Below, one piece after another: positions 25,309 through 31,906 of a DNA stretch of 33,524 nucleotides. Below the pieces are notes generated by a model, which was not told the origin of the DNA, searched no databases, and saw only the letters and a program-made list of their open reading frames with translations. The stretch comes from Fulvivirga sp. (GTDB taxonomy: Bacteria; Bacteroidota; Bacteroidia; Cytophagales; Cyclobacteriaceae), in assembly GCA_028280565.1 (NCBI GenBank), contig JANQLQ010000010.1:1-33524 (forward strand). The letters run 5' to 3'. The translations under genes were made by a program, and so were the position numbers. Within the stretch, counting starts at the first letter, position 1, and every line of letters starts with the position of its first letter.

Positions 25309-28300
25309 GCTGGTTCCATTTTTTTATGTGGGAGCTCAATTGTGATCGATGTACCCCTGTTGGGGAAGCTATCAAGGTTGAAGTTGCCGGAGAGTGAATT
25401 TACCCGGTTACGCATGCTTTTTAGTCCAAAACAATTATTTCCTGCCAATACCTCTTCTACGATAAAGCCTATTCCGTCATCTTCCACGGTCAATACGAGG
25501 TCCTCTTCGTAACGCATCAATTGGATGGTGACATTCTTGGCCTGGCTATATTTTAGTATATTGTTAACGGCTTCTTGCACAATACGGTAGAGGTTCACTT
25601 CTAGTTTTTCATCAAACCGATCTCCCTCCAAATTATCATAAAATTCAAATTTTATATCACTCACCGAGTCAATTTCTGCGATCATACTTTCTACGGAAGG
25701 TACAAACCCAAAATTCTCGATACTCCTGGGCATCAGGTTATGAGCAATATCACGACTATCTTTAATAGCGGCATTGAGGCTATTTAGACCTGTAATGAGT
25801 TTTGAAAATCCTTTTTGGTCTATCTCCATGTCTTTTTTGAGAGAATTGAAGTTAAGGGAAGCAGTAGTTAATTTTTGTCCCAGGCTATCGTGCAGTTCCT
25901 TGGCAATACGCTTACGCTCATTATCTTCTGTTTCAATCACTGTTGATACGATCTTCTCTTCGGCTTCTACCCTATCCGTGATGTCCGTCATAAAGCCCTC
26001 CAGCAGGTCAGTTCCCTCGATCAGGCCACCTTGCTCCCAGACCCATTTGATCTTTTGTTCCTTGGTGCGGATGCGGTAGATCAGTGTAAACGGGCGCCCC
26101 TGCAGTACAGCGGTTTGCACTTCTTTCCATACACTTTCCTTGTCAGACCCTAAAATGATATCCCCGTACTTCGTGGTATTACTTTCCAGTTCATCGGCTG
26201 GATAGCCCGTCAGTTCCTTGGCGCCTTCGCTAACGAATACCATGGTCCAGTGCCGGTCATTATGACAGCGGTATACCATCCCGGGTAGGTTAGACATCAG
26301 CGCACTGAGCATCCTCTCATTTTCCGACAATGCAATCTCGGCCTTTTTACGCGCGTCAATATCAATGTGTACTCCCAGCACCCTCCTGGCCCGGCCATCC
26401 TGGTCCCTGTCTACCACCCGGCTCCTGTTCATCACCCACTTATACTCCCCTGATTTTACCCGTATCCTGTATTCCTGCTCGAAAAAAGTGGTTTTATCTT
26501 TGAGGTGGTCCTTAAATTTATTCCAAGTTTCCTCTTGCTGATCCGGGTGAAGCAGGTTAAAAAAAGATTCGGCCGTAAAGCCCATCTCTTCCTTTTCATA
26601 GCCGAGCATTTCCATCATGTAATCGTTGTAGGTCAACTCCCCGGTTTCAGCGTTCCAATCCCACATCCCCTGCCGGGTACCTTCTATGGCCAGTTGCAAC
26701 CTTTGCTCATTCTCAAGCTTTTCGGTGATGTCCAGCATGATACCGTCCAGCATGCAAAGGCCGTCTTCAAATTGAACAATGTTAAACCGGTCTAGCACCC
26801 ACTTAGTCTTACCACTATCGGTGATAATAGGAATGATATGCTCACCACCCGAACCGTCCTGGGTGTGTTCTTCGTAGTTCATCCGCACCTGGCCGTGGTA
26901 TTCCGGCGCTATACAATCCCATATCACGGCATGTCGCCTGGTGAACTCCTCATTGGATACTTCAAAAAGATCTTTACAGCCCTCACTGACGAATTCTATC
27001 GAATATCCAGCCCATGGATCGAGGCGATAAGACATTCCCGGCAGGTTAAACATCATACTGCTCAAAAGACGTTCTTTTTCTACCAGGGCAAACTCGGCCA
27101 CTTTCCTATCATTTATATCGATATGGGTACCAATAGCCCTTACGGGTTTCCCCTCGGCAGACCGCTGTACCACCCGTCCCCGTGTCTGTATCCATTTCCA
27201 GCCTTTATCAAGGGTCTTCAGCCGGTACTCTCGCTCATAATAATCCGTTTTGCCCTCAAGGTGATCGTCTAAAGCCTTTTGGGTAACCTCGCGATCGTCA
27301 GGGTGTAGCTGTGCAAAGAACCTTTCCGAAGCTACTTCGATACGCTTATCATTTATACCCAGCATTTCAATGGCGTATTGATTGAGCTCCAATACATCCT
27401 CTTCGATATTCCAATCCCACATGCCTTCGCGGGCACCTTCTATGGCCATTTGCAACTGTTGCTCGCTTTCCAGCTTGTCCGAGATATCGATCAGCATGCC
27501 ATCCAGTACTATCTCACCATCGGCGAGTTTTACGGGTTTGAACCTATCCAGTACCCATTTTATCTTACCATTTACATGCAGCGGGATCACTAGCTCTCCT
27601 GCCGACATTTCTTTAACGCTACGATAGGTTTCTGTCCTGACCAGTTCATGGTACTCTTCTAAGATGAAATCCCTTGGCTTATATCCTTTACTCAAAAACT
27701 CCGACGGCGTAAGCCCAAGCAGTTCTACGGAGCCTTCGCTAACAAAGATCATGGTAAAATTCTCGTCAATTTTAAGCCGCCAGGCCATCCCGGGCAGGTT
27801 AGACATCATACTGCTGAGCTGTTGTTCACTTTTTTCCAACGCCAACTTCGCTGCTCTTTGCTCGGTGACATCGATCCCTATCCCCCAATCGGCCCAACCC
27901 GGGATAGGATAGGTGGCCGATTGATGTATCCAAAGTATAGTGCGCTTACCCCCGTCCTTGCAGGTGATCACGGTCTCATCCGTAATATCATTCCCATGCT
28001 GCGCCCATCTTTTTTGCATTTTAAGGCGGTATTCTGTGTCAGGATAGAGCAGTTCAAAGGATTTTTCATTCCCGATCATTTCTTCGGAAGTATAGCCCGT
28101 AACCTCCTCGCACCGCTTATTCCACACCAGCAGCTTACCCCCATGGTCAAACGCATCGAGCATTACAGGAACATTCTGGACTGCCAGGCGCATACGCTCT
28201 TCGCTCTGGGTGATGGCCATACGCCAGGCACGCTCTTCGGTCACATCACGGGATACATATAAAACATGACTGGTCTTGCCGCTAAAGCGTATCGGTATTA

Positions 28301-29528
28301 AAACAGACTTGGCCACCCCTTCTATTCCTATGGCCGTGCTGATCTTTTCTTCAAAGTGTACGGGCTTACTGCTGGCGATGGCTTCTTTGATCTGCTCGTG
28401 CCGGGTCTTGGTCTCAACAGGGTCGAACTTTAGGACATCATTATAAAACACGGACAGCTCCATGCCTAAAAGCCGGTAAGCCGAGTACTGGGCATCATGT
28501 TTGGCAATTTTATCTAGGAACCAACCGGGAAGCTTCTTAATAATAAAAAAGTCCTCGCCTTGCACCTCTAACAGCCCAATGAAATCCCTTGTATTGTTAT
28601 AGATCAGTGAAAGAAGGTGCTCGCGCTCTTTAATCTCGTTCAGCGCTTCTTTTAAGCCTTCCGTCCTCTTTTCAACCTGTTTTCTCAATACCAGTACATG
28701 GACCAACAACTGCACGATCCCCAGGCCAAATGCAATGATGACACCCCATACCCAGAGAGGCACGATGACCGGGGTGTTTTTTTGGAAATACGTATCTAGC
28801 AGTTGGTAGTAGAAGGAATTATTGTCCTGCTTCAATAGTTTTATCTCTCGATCAATGGCGGCCCTCAGCTGCCCGGCTTGGCTTGATTTTTTTGAAAAAG
28901 CATAGCTCATTTTAAACGGGGAAAAAACGATAGGCGTAGGTTGTACACTAAATCGATCTTCATTAAGGTCACCATAAATGCGGCTTACCAACCCTGCATC
29001 TACTTCCCCCTCCTCGATAAGTGCAAATATTTTTTCATAATGATCTACCTCGATCAGTTGGCAAGAGATGTCCAACTGGGACAGCAAATGCAAGAAACCT
29101 TTGTTAGGTCCGATCACAAAATAACTTTGAGGAAGTATGGCTACCTTTTTTCCCGCCAGGTCCAGCAAGGAGGTAAGCTCAGCGTCAGAATGTGCATAGA
29201 TCCGCGCCCAGGTGGACAAAACCCCTTGTTCAGAAAGTATATATTTTTCCTGGTTCAGCTTAGAATTACCGGCTTGGCCAAGCATATCGATCTTCCCTTG
29301 CTCTACCCAGCGGCGACATTCTTCATTTGTGCCTCGTTCATACACTAACTCCCACCCCTCTTTCTCGGCTACGTGCTCTAGCACGTTAATGAACAGGCCA
29401 TCCATTTGTCCATGCTCATTTTCGAACATCAGCGGGTAAAAATCCCATACGCCTACAGTGACCCGTTGAGCAAGAGAGGGGCTGCCAGTGAGAATAATTA
29501 GACAAATTTGAATAATAAGCCTATTCAT
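25305..29528 (-). CDS. Large sensor kinase: periplasmic solute-binding domain, seven PAS domains, HisKA_3/HATPase
   Basis: The 1407-residue membrane sensor has a signal peptide (about 1-20) and a periplasmic type-3 solute-binding domain (about 22-250: VTVGVWDFYPLMFENEHGQ, KIDMLGQAG, LLDLAGKKVAILPQSYF, GEVDAGLVSRIYG). A membrane helix (about 255-282) is followed by a run of PAS/PAC modules starting near 305, 443, 570, 692, 822, 944 and 1074. The catalytic end has ERKRIAKELHDSLGQKL (His1213), a degenerate helix 2, and HATPase motifs YRIVQEAVNNILKYSQA, VEDDGIGF and CFGLKSMRNRV. HisKA_3 kinases pair with NarL-type regulators, and that gene overlaps the stop by 4 bases. PAS domains 3 to 7 arose by duplication of a 252-residue PAS pair. 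The ligand is probably a small molecule in the periplasm; identity unknown. Confidence 0.95.
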   Translation of the reverse strand: MNRLIIQICLIILTGSPSLAQRVTVGVWDFYPLMFENEHGQMDGLFINVLEHVAEKEGWELVYERGTNEECRRWVEQGKIDMLGQAGNSKLNQEKYILSEQGVLSTWARIYAHSDAELTSLLDLAGKKVAILPQSYFVIGPNKGFLHLLSQLDISCQLIEVDHYEKIFALIEEGEVDAGLVSRIYGDLNEDRFSVQPTPIVFSPFKMSYAFSKKSSQAGQLRAAIDREIKLLKQDNNSFYYQLLDTYFQKNTPVIVPLWVWGVIIAFGLGIVQLLVHVLVLRKQVEKRTEGLKEALNEIKEREHLLSLIYNNTRDFIGLLEVQGEDFFIIKKLPGWFLDKIAKHDAQYSAYRLLGMELSVFYNDVLKFDPVETKTRHEQIKEAIASSKPVHFEEKISTAIGIEGVAKSVLIPIRFSGKTSHVLYVSRDVTEERAWRMAITQSEERMRLAVQNVPVMLDAFDHGGKLLVWNKRCEEVTGYTSEEMIGNEKSFELLYPDTEYRLKMQKRWAQHGNDITDETVITCKDGGKRTILWIHQSATYPIPGWADWGIGIDVTEQRAAKLALEKSEQQLSSMMSNLPGMAWRLKIDENFTMIFVSEGSVELLGLTPSEFLSKGYKPRDFILEEYHELVRTETYRSVKEMSAGELVIPLHVNGKIKWVLDRFKPVKLADGEIVLDGMLIDISDKLESEQQLQMAIEGAREGMWDWNIEEDVLELNQYAIEMLGINDKRIEVASERFFAQLHPDDREVTQKALDDHLEGKTDYYEREYRLKTLDKGWKWIQTRGRVVQRSAEGKPVRAIGTHIDINDRKVAEFALVEKERLLSSMMFNLPGMSYRLDPWAGYSIEFVSEGCKDLFEVSNEEFTRRHAVIWDCIAPEYHGQVRMNYEEHTQDGSGGEHIIPIITDSGKTKWVLDRFNIVQFEDGLCMLDGIMLDITEKLENEQRLQLAIEGTRQGMWDWNAETGELTYNDYMMEMLGYEKEEMGFTAESFFNLLHPDQQEETWNKFKDHLKDKTTFFEQEYRIRVKSGEYKWVMNRSRVVDRDQDGRARRVLGVHIDIDARKKAEIALSENERMLSALMSNLPGMVYRCHNDRHWTMVFVSEGAKELTGYPADELESNTTKYGDIILGSDKESVWKEVQTAVLQGRPFTLIYRIRTKEQKIKWVWEQGGLIEGTDLLEGFMTDITDRVEAEEKIVSTVIETEDNERKRIAKELHDSLGQKLTTASLNFNSLKKDMEIDQKGFSKLITGLNSLNAAIKDSRDIAHNLMPRSIENFGFVPSVESMIAEIDSVSDIKFEFYDNLEGDRFDEKLEVNLYRIVQEAVNNILKYSQAKNVTIQLMRYEEDLVLTVEDDGIGFIVEEVLAGNNCFGLKSMRNRVNSLSGNFNLDSFPNRGTSITIELPHKKMEPA
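25959..27821 (-). repeat. Internal 252-residue (756-base) PAS-pair repeat in the sensor kinase
   Basis: The motif NLPGM appears at residues 577, 828 and 1080 and the motif AIEG.R.GMWDWN at residues 695 and 947, a spacing of 251-252 residues throughout. This gives two full PAS-pair units (about 570-821 and 822-1073) plus a final half unit. Between copies the sequences have diverged considerably, so the duplication is old. Confidence 0.9.
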
Positions 29529-29896
29529 CGGGGTTGATGGATGGTTAATATAGAAAAGATAGCAATTAATGAACGAGTATAAAAATTAACGAGTTCACTT
29601 ATTCGCAGTTTTAGGGGGTGAACCATTAATTCCCCAGGTCTTTTTTCTACAATCCTGTATCAAAGATCAAATACAAGGCTCGGTTCGTATGCAAAAGGTC
29701 AAATTTCATAAGGGCAAAACCTGGTGCTCCCTCAGTAATGTACACCGGTCATTTTTTATTGAAAATCCAATCCACTTATTAACCTCGCCAGGGTAACAGG
29801 AATATGGGCCGTTCTTAATCGTCTTTGCGAGTGATAACACTAAAAGTACGTCAAGGGGACCACAGGGCCGGGTAGAGTCATAGTCTCCCTGGGAAA
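29529..29896. other. Intergenic region between the sensor kinase and the RNA array
   Basis: This region must contain the promoter of the kinase operon (- strand), but I cannot fix it; TATCTTTT at about 29555-29562 on the - strand is an imperfect -7 box. GTTCAC and GTGAAC (about 29593-29626) form a weak inverted repeat. Around 29820-29837 a TCGTCTTTGCGAGTG stretch vaguely resembles the promoter boxes of the array that follows and may be an eroded unit. No protein gene seen. Confidence 0.4.
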
Positions 29897-29967
29897 TAAG
29901 GGATTCGCCTATTTCTCATTTTAAGAGTAGGCACTGAGCATAAGGCCTATGAGAAGCACCATCTTTG
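29897..29967 (+). promoter_or_regulatory. Conserved promoter-like block, RNA unit 1
   Basis: This block starts with AAGGGATTCGCCTATTT, continues through TTTTAAGAGTAGGCACTGA (CACTGA at 29932-29937), and after exactly 22 unconserved bases ends in CATCTTTG (29960-29967), close to the TAnnTTTG -7 box. The same arrangement, with the same 22-base spacing, recurs at 30304 and 30693. The conservation of boxes but not spacer is what a promoter or activator site plus promoter would show. Confidence 0.6.
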
Positions 29968-29972
29968 TCATG

Positions 29973-30092
29973 TAAATCAAACGAAAGGTTTGTAGCACGA
30001 GTGACGAAAGGCACAAGTGCCCTAAAGATAAGGTTGTTGGATTTGTGGGTTAGTTGAAGTGGGGGTTGAAGAAATGACACCTCCACTTTTTT
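29973..30092 (+). ncRNA. Predicted small RNA, array unit 1
   Basis: Predicted transcript of about 120 bases from just after CATCTTTG to the T tract. It has an early conserved stretch (ATCAAACGAAAGGTTTG), a short hairpin (GGCAC/GTGCC at 30010-30021) and the conserved linker GTTGTTGGATTTGTGGGTTA. A 10-bp terminator hairpin at 30057-30088 (AAGTGGGGGT with ACCTCCACTT, one G-U pair, 12-base loop TGAAGAAATGAC) is followed by TTTTTT. No open frame on the + strand looks coding. The - strand frame across it merely reads through the repeat. The transcription start is an estimate. Confidence 0.6.
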
Positions 30093-30217
30093 CCACCTTT
30101 TCAAATCAAGAGATAACGTTATTCTTTCTTTGAAATAATGGGAACGGTAAATATGCCAAGCCTTCAATGAGACTTGAATGATTTTCAACCTTGAAGCAAT
30201 GGATAGCCCGGCAAAAG

Positions 30218-30281
30218 ATAGCATGTGGTTATAGGTTAGTTAGGAGTGAGGGCCAGCGTCACGTTAGGCCTTCACTTATTT
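30218..30281 (+). repeat. Array unit without promoter block (copy B): linker plus terminator
   Basis: Linker GTGGTTATAGGTTAGTTAGG leads into a 10-bp hairpin at 30245-30276 (AGTGAGGGCC with GGCCTTCACT, one G-U pair, 12-base loop) and TTATTT. The loop differs completely from the other copies while stem length and loop size are kept. Upstream at about 30151-30196 a weak hairpin (CTTCAA/TTGAAG) stands where other units have theirs. No CACTGA/CATCTTTG block precedes it; TTCTTTG at about 30125 could be a diverged box. Confidence 0.55.
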
Positions 30282-30303
30282 CCAGTACCATCTGCACATG
30301 GTT

Positions 30304-30374
30304 TAAGGGATACACTTATTTACCGATTTAAGAGAATACACTGAAAGCAAGATACTGGCAATGTACCAACTTTG
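30304..30374 (+). promoter_or_regulatory. Conserved promoter-like block, RNA unit 2
   Basis: AAGGGATACACTTATTT, then ATTTAAGAGAATACACTGA (CACTGA at 30339-30344), 22 bases, then CAACTTTG (30367-30374). Same layout as at 29897 and 30693. The -7-like box here is CAACTTTG against CATCTTTG in the others. Confidence 0.6.
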
Positions 30375-30379
30375 TCATG

Positions 30380-30485
30380 TTGATAAAAGAGAAAGTGTTG
30401 ATCATTAAGCGCTGGAAGAATTTATAGTTTAATGAGTGGGGTTGATGGGAAGTGAAGGTTGAATTTTTTCGACCTTCACTTATTT
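30380..30485 (+). ncRNA. Predicted small RNA, array unit 2
   Basis: Predicted transcript of about 105 bases. It starts like units 1 and 3 (GTCATGTTGAT), has a possible hairpin CATTAA/TTAATG (30403-30434), a diverged linker (ATGAGTGGGGTTGATGGGAA) and the strongest terminator of the family. That hairpin has a 14-bp stem at 30450-30463 with 30468-30481 (AAGTGAAGGTTGAA pairing through one U-G) and a 4-base loop, followed by a T-rich tail. The hairpin is again exactly 32 bases long although its loop is replaced by additional stem. Confidence 0.6.
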
Positions 30486-30577
30486 CAAAGCCGAAAACCT
30501 CCCGGTCCAGCTAAGGTCATAATAGGATATTAAGCATTGCATAGATGTGGGCCCTGTTTTTTTAAATACTGGGGTAC

Positions 30578-30674
30578 GGCAGGCGAGAAGTCGCCCTGCC
30601 ATGAAAGGTAGTGTTGTGGTTATGTGGGTTAGTTGAAGTGGGGGCTGAAGAAATGAGGCCTTCACTTATTTTTT
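30578..30674 (+). repeat. Array unit without promoter block (copy D): hairpin, linker, terminator
   Basis: A first hairpin pairs GGCAGGCGA (30578-30586) with TCGCCCTGCC (30591-30600, one bulge). The linker GTGTTGTGGTTATGTGGGTT follows, then the terminator hairpin at 30636-30667 (AAGTGGGGGC with GCCTTCACTT, two G-U pairs, loop TGAAGAAATGAG) and TTATTTTTT. The full hairpin-linker-terminator layout is present, but upstream sequence shows no CACTGA/CATCTTTG block. It may be transcribed by read-through of unit 2 or from an unrecognised promoter. Confidence 0.55.
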
Positions 30675-30692
30675 CAACCCGGCCTTCGAAAA

Positions 30693-30764
30693 CTAAGGGA
30701 TTTGCTTATTTATCATTTTAAGAGTAGGCACTGAAATAAGGACCGGCACAGGTTAGCATCTTTG
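30693..30764 (+). promoter_or_regulatory. Conserved promoter-like block, RNA unit 3
   Basis: TAAGGGATTTGCTTATTT, then CATTTTAAGAGTAGGCACTGA (CACTGA at 30729-30734), 22 bases, then CATCTTTG (30757-30764). The first 40 bases are nearly identical to unit 1, 0.8 kb away, while the 22-base spacer is unrelated, so selection on the boxes is likely. Confidence 0.6.
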
Positions 30765-30769
30765 TAACG

Positions 30770-30885
30770 TTGATTGAGGGGAAGGTTTGAAACGCAAGTG
30801 AAAAGACTACTTGGCGGAAAAAGGAAGTGCTGTTGGAAGAGGGGTTTGTGAAGTGGAGGCCAAAGAAATGCGTCCTCCACTTTTT
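30770..30885 (+). ncRNA. Predicted small RNA, array unit 3
   Basis: Predicted transcript of about 116 bases. The 5' part (GTTGATTGAGGGGAAGGTTTG) aligns with unit 1. A hairpin pairs CGCAAGT (30793-30799) with ACTTGGCG (30809-30816, one bulge). The linker GTGCTGTTGGAAGAGGGGTT follows and the terminator hairpin spans 30851-30882 (AAGTGGAGG with CCTCCACTT, then one mismatch and a C-G pair), followed by TTTTT. The stem uses G-C/A-T pairs at positions where units B, D and F use A-T or G-U, supporting an RNA structure under selection. Confidence 0.6.
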
Positions 30886-30944
30886 CCTACTTCTTAGGTA
30901 AAGAAGGTCAACTACCTGTCGGAACGTCGACTAGTAGATAAAAT

Positions 30945-31012
30945 AGTGTTGTTGGAGAAGTGTGGGTTAGTTGAAGTGAGGGCTGAAGAAATGAAGCCTT
31001 CACTTATTTTTT
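30945..31012 (+). repeat. Array unit without promoter block (copy F)
   Basis: Linker GTGTTGTTGGAGAAGTGTGG, then GTTAGTTG, then a hairpin at 30974-31005 (AAGTGAGGGC with GCCTTCACTT, one G-U pair, loop TGAAGAAATGAA) and TTATTTTTT. Only about 60 bases separate it from the end of unit 3, so it has no room for a full promoter block and could only be reached by read-through. Confidence 0.55.
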
Positions 31013-31042
31013 CAACTACTCTCCTATGAGCTTTAAAAAGAA

Positions 31043-31103
31043 AGTGTTGTTGGATGTGGGGTATGTGGAGTGAAGGTCGAAGAAATGAGGCCTTCACTTT
31101 TTT
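31043..31103 (+). repeat. Array unit without promoter block (copy G)
   Basis: Linker GTGTTGTTGGATGTGGGGTA, then a hairpin at 31069-31098 (AGTGAAGGTC with GGCCTTCACT, one U-G pair, loop GAAGAAATGA) and six T residues. It follows copy F by about 30 bases. The 10-base loop is the core of the 12-base loop of the other copies. Confidence 0.55.
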
Positions 31104-31222
31104 CACTTCACCGCCCATTTGATAGAAATTTTACAGTACGAGGATAAGGATCATTTTCAAGAAATACACGATTGTGTGAAGATCCTAGAAGGAAGAAGAA
31201 ATTGATTTGAGTTAAGCATAGT

Positions 31223-31280
31223 TATGTTGTTGGTTGTTTAGGTTAAACTGAAGAAAGGGCCCGTTCGGGCCCTTTTCTTT
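31223..31280 (+). terminator. Diverged last array unit (copy H) with G+C-rich bidirectional terminator
   Basis: The family linker is still visible (TATGTTGTTGGTTGTTTAGG, then TTAAACTGAAG), but the terminator is a different hairpin: GAAAGGGCCC with GGGCCCTTTT around GTTC (about 31253-31276), followed by CTTT. Because the stem is flanked by A and T on both sides, it can also terminate the - strand lipoprotein gene that ends at 31347. It marks the right end of the array. Confidence 0.7.
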
Positions 31281-31346
31281 ACCACGTTCCCGTAAGTCTA
31301 CGGGAAAACCAACCCCACTATTATTATCCTTTTGCCCATTCCCGGT

Positions 31347-31472
31347 CTATGCCGGCGCCTCTTGTTTTTGCTCTTTTACTTCCTTGGTATAGGTAGGACA
31401 AGTGTATGTACTACATGAAGCGAAAAGTATGCTTACTGCCAGGGCTACTATCAATGTCTTAAATCCCTTCAT
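31347..31472 (-). CDS. Small lipoprotein of 41 residues
   Basis: A short - strand gene reads MKGFKTLIVALAVSILFASC (Cys20 as lipidation site) followed by STYTCPTYTKEVKEQK and a Pro-Ala end. The n-region, hydrophobic core and lipobox FASC are textbook, leaving a mature peptide of only 22 residues. Similar tiny lipoproteins with a CSTYTCPTY core are, as far as I recall, present in other Bacteroidota, with no known role. A possible -7 box (GATCTTTG, - strand, 31495-31502) lies 22 bases upstream, and the shared hairpin at 31253-31276 can end its transcript. It stands alone, convergent with the RNA array. Confidence 0.75.
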   Translation of the reverse strand: MKGFKTLIVALAVSILFASCSTYTCPTYTKEVKEQKQEAPA

Positions 31473-31906
31473 TTCATTTCCGATTAGTTACAAGACAAAG
31501 ATCACGATATGGGCAACACAAAAACATACCGAAAGAAACCTAAAATTACTCGGTGAAATCACGTATTATTCGGGGTAAAGGAGAAATATACCGACAAGTT
31601 ACCATTCACTTAAAGGCCCAACACCTCCACTCCCTGTTCAAAAACAATGTCGGCAGGAATGCCTTGATCCGCAAGCTTGGCCAGGTCATGCTGGCGTTCG
31701 GGTCGTATTTGGGCCATCGCCATAGGCCTCGTACCAAAACAGCTCGTCCATGATCTCCCCTACTTCGATCAGCCGGCGGCAGGCAAAAAATAGGGTTGCT
31801 GATTATTTATTGCAGACTGCCGACTTTAATATCAAGGATAAAGTTCTCCGGCAGATCATTCGTAAATCCATCCCGTTATTGTTAAACTAGCGATTAAAAT
31901 CACGAC
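31473..31906. other. Intergenic region before the FGE-like gene, possible coding remnant
   Basis: No intact gene seen. A + strand frame from about 31760 to the TAG at 31888-31890 reads VADYLLQTADFNIKDKVLRQ and ends IIRKSIPLLLN, with protein-like composition but no start; upstream the frame is broken by a stop. A - strand frame over 31680-31790 (GEIMDELFWYEAYGDG) also looks protein-like and ends early. I cannot name either; they may be remnants of a lost gene. Confidence 0.4.

Noticed and set aside
29916-31118. Minus-strand frames sharing a repeated SFLQPPLQLTH-like peptide across the array
   Set aside because: The shared peptide is just the translation of the linker plus hairpin on the other strand. 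The frames have no common start, no signal or domain, and the T tracts and base-pairing changes fit + strand RNA better.
29897-31280. Array as a CRISPR or an integron attC cassette array
   Set aside because: Repeats are irregularly spaced, with hairpins followed by T tracts, no short uniform spacers, no Cas genes, and no integrase or GTTRRRY/RYYYAAC core pairs.
29897-31280. Array as a type III toxin-antitoxin RNA (ToxI-like repeats)
   Set aside because: Units are far longer and more spread out than ToxI repeats, each ends in its own terminator, and no ToxN-like endoribonuclease gene follows; the next genes are a 41-residue lipoprotein and an FGE-like protein.
31553-31753. 66-codon + strand frame before the FGE-like gene
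   Set aside because: Composition (many His, Arg) and lack of start context suggest chance. Protein-like fragments in the same stretch lie in other frames and strands.
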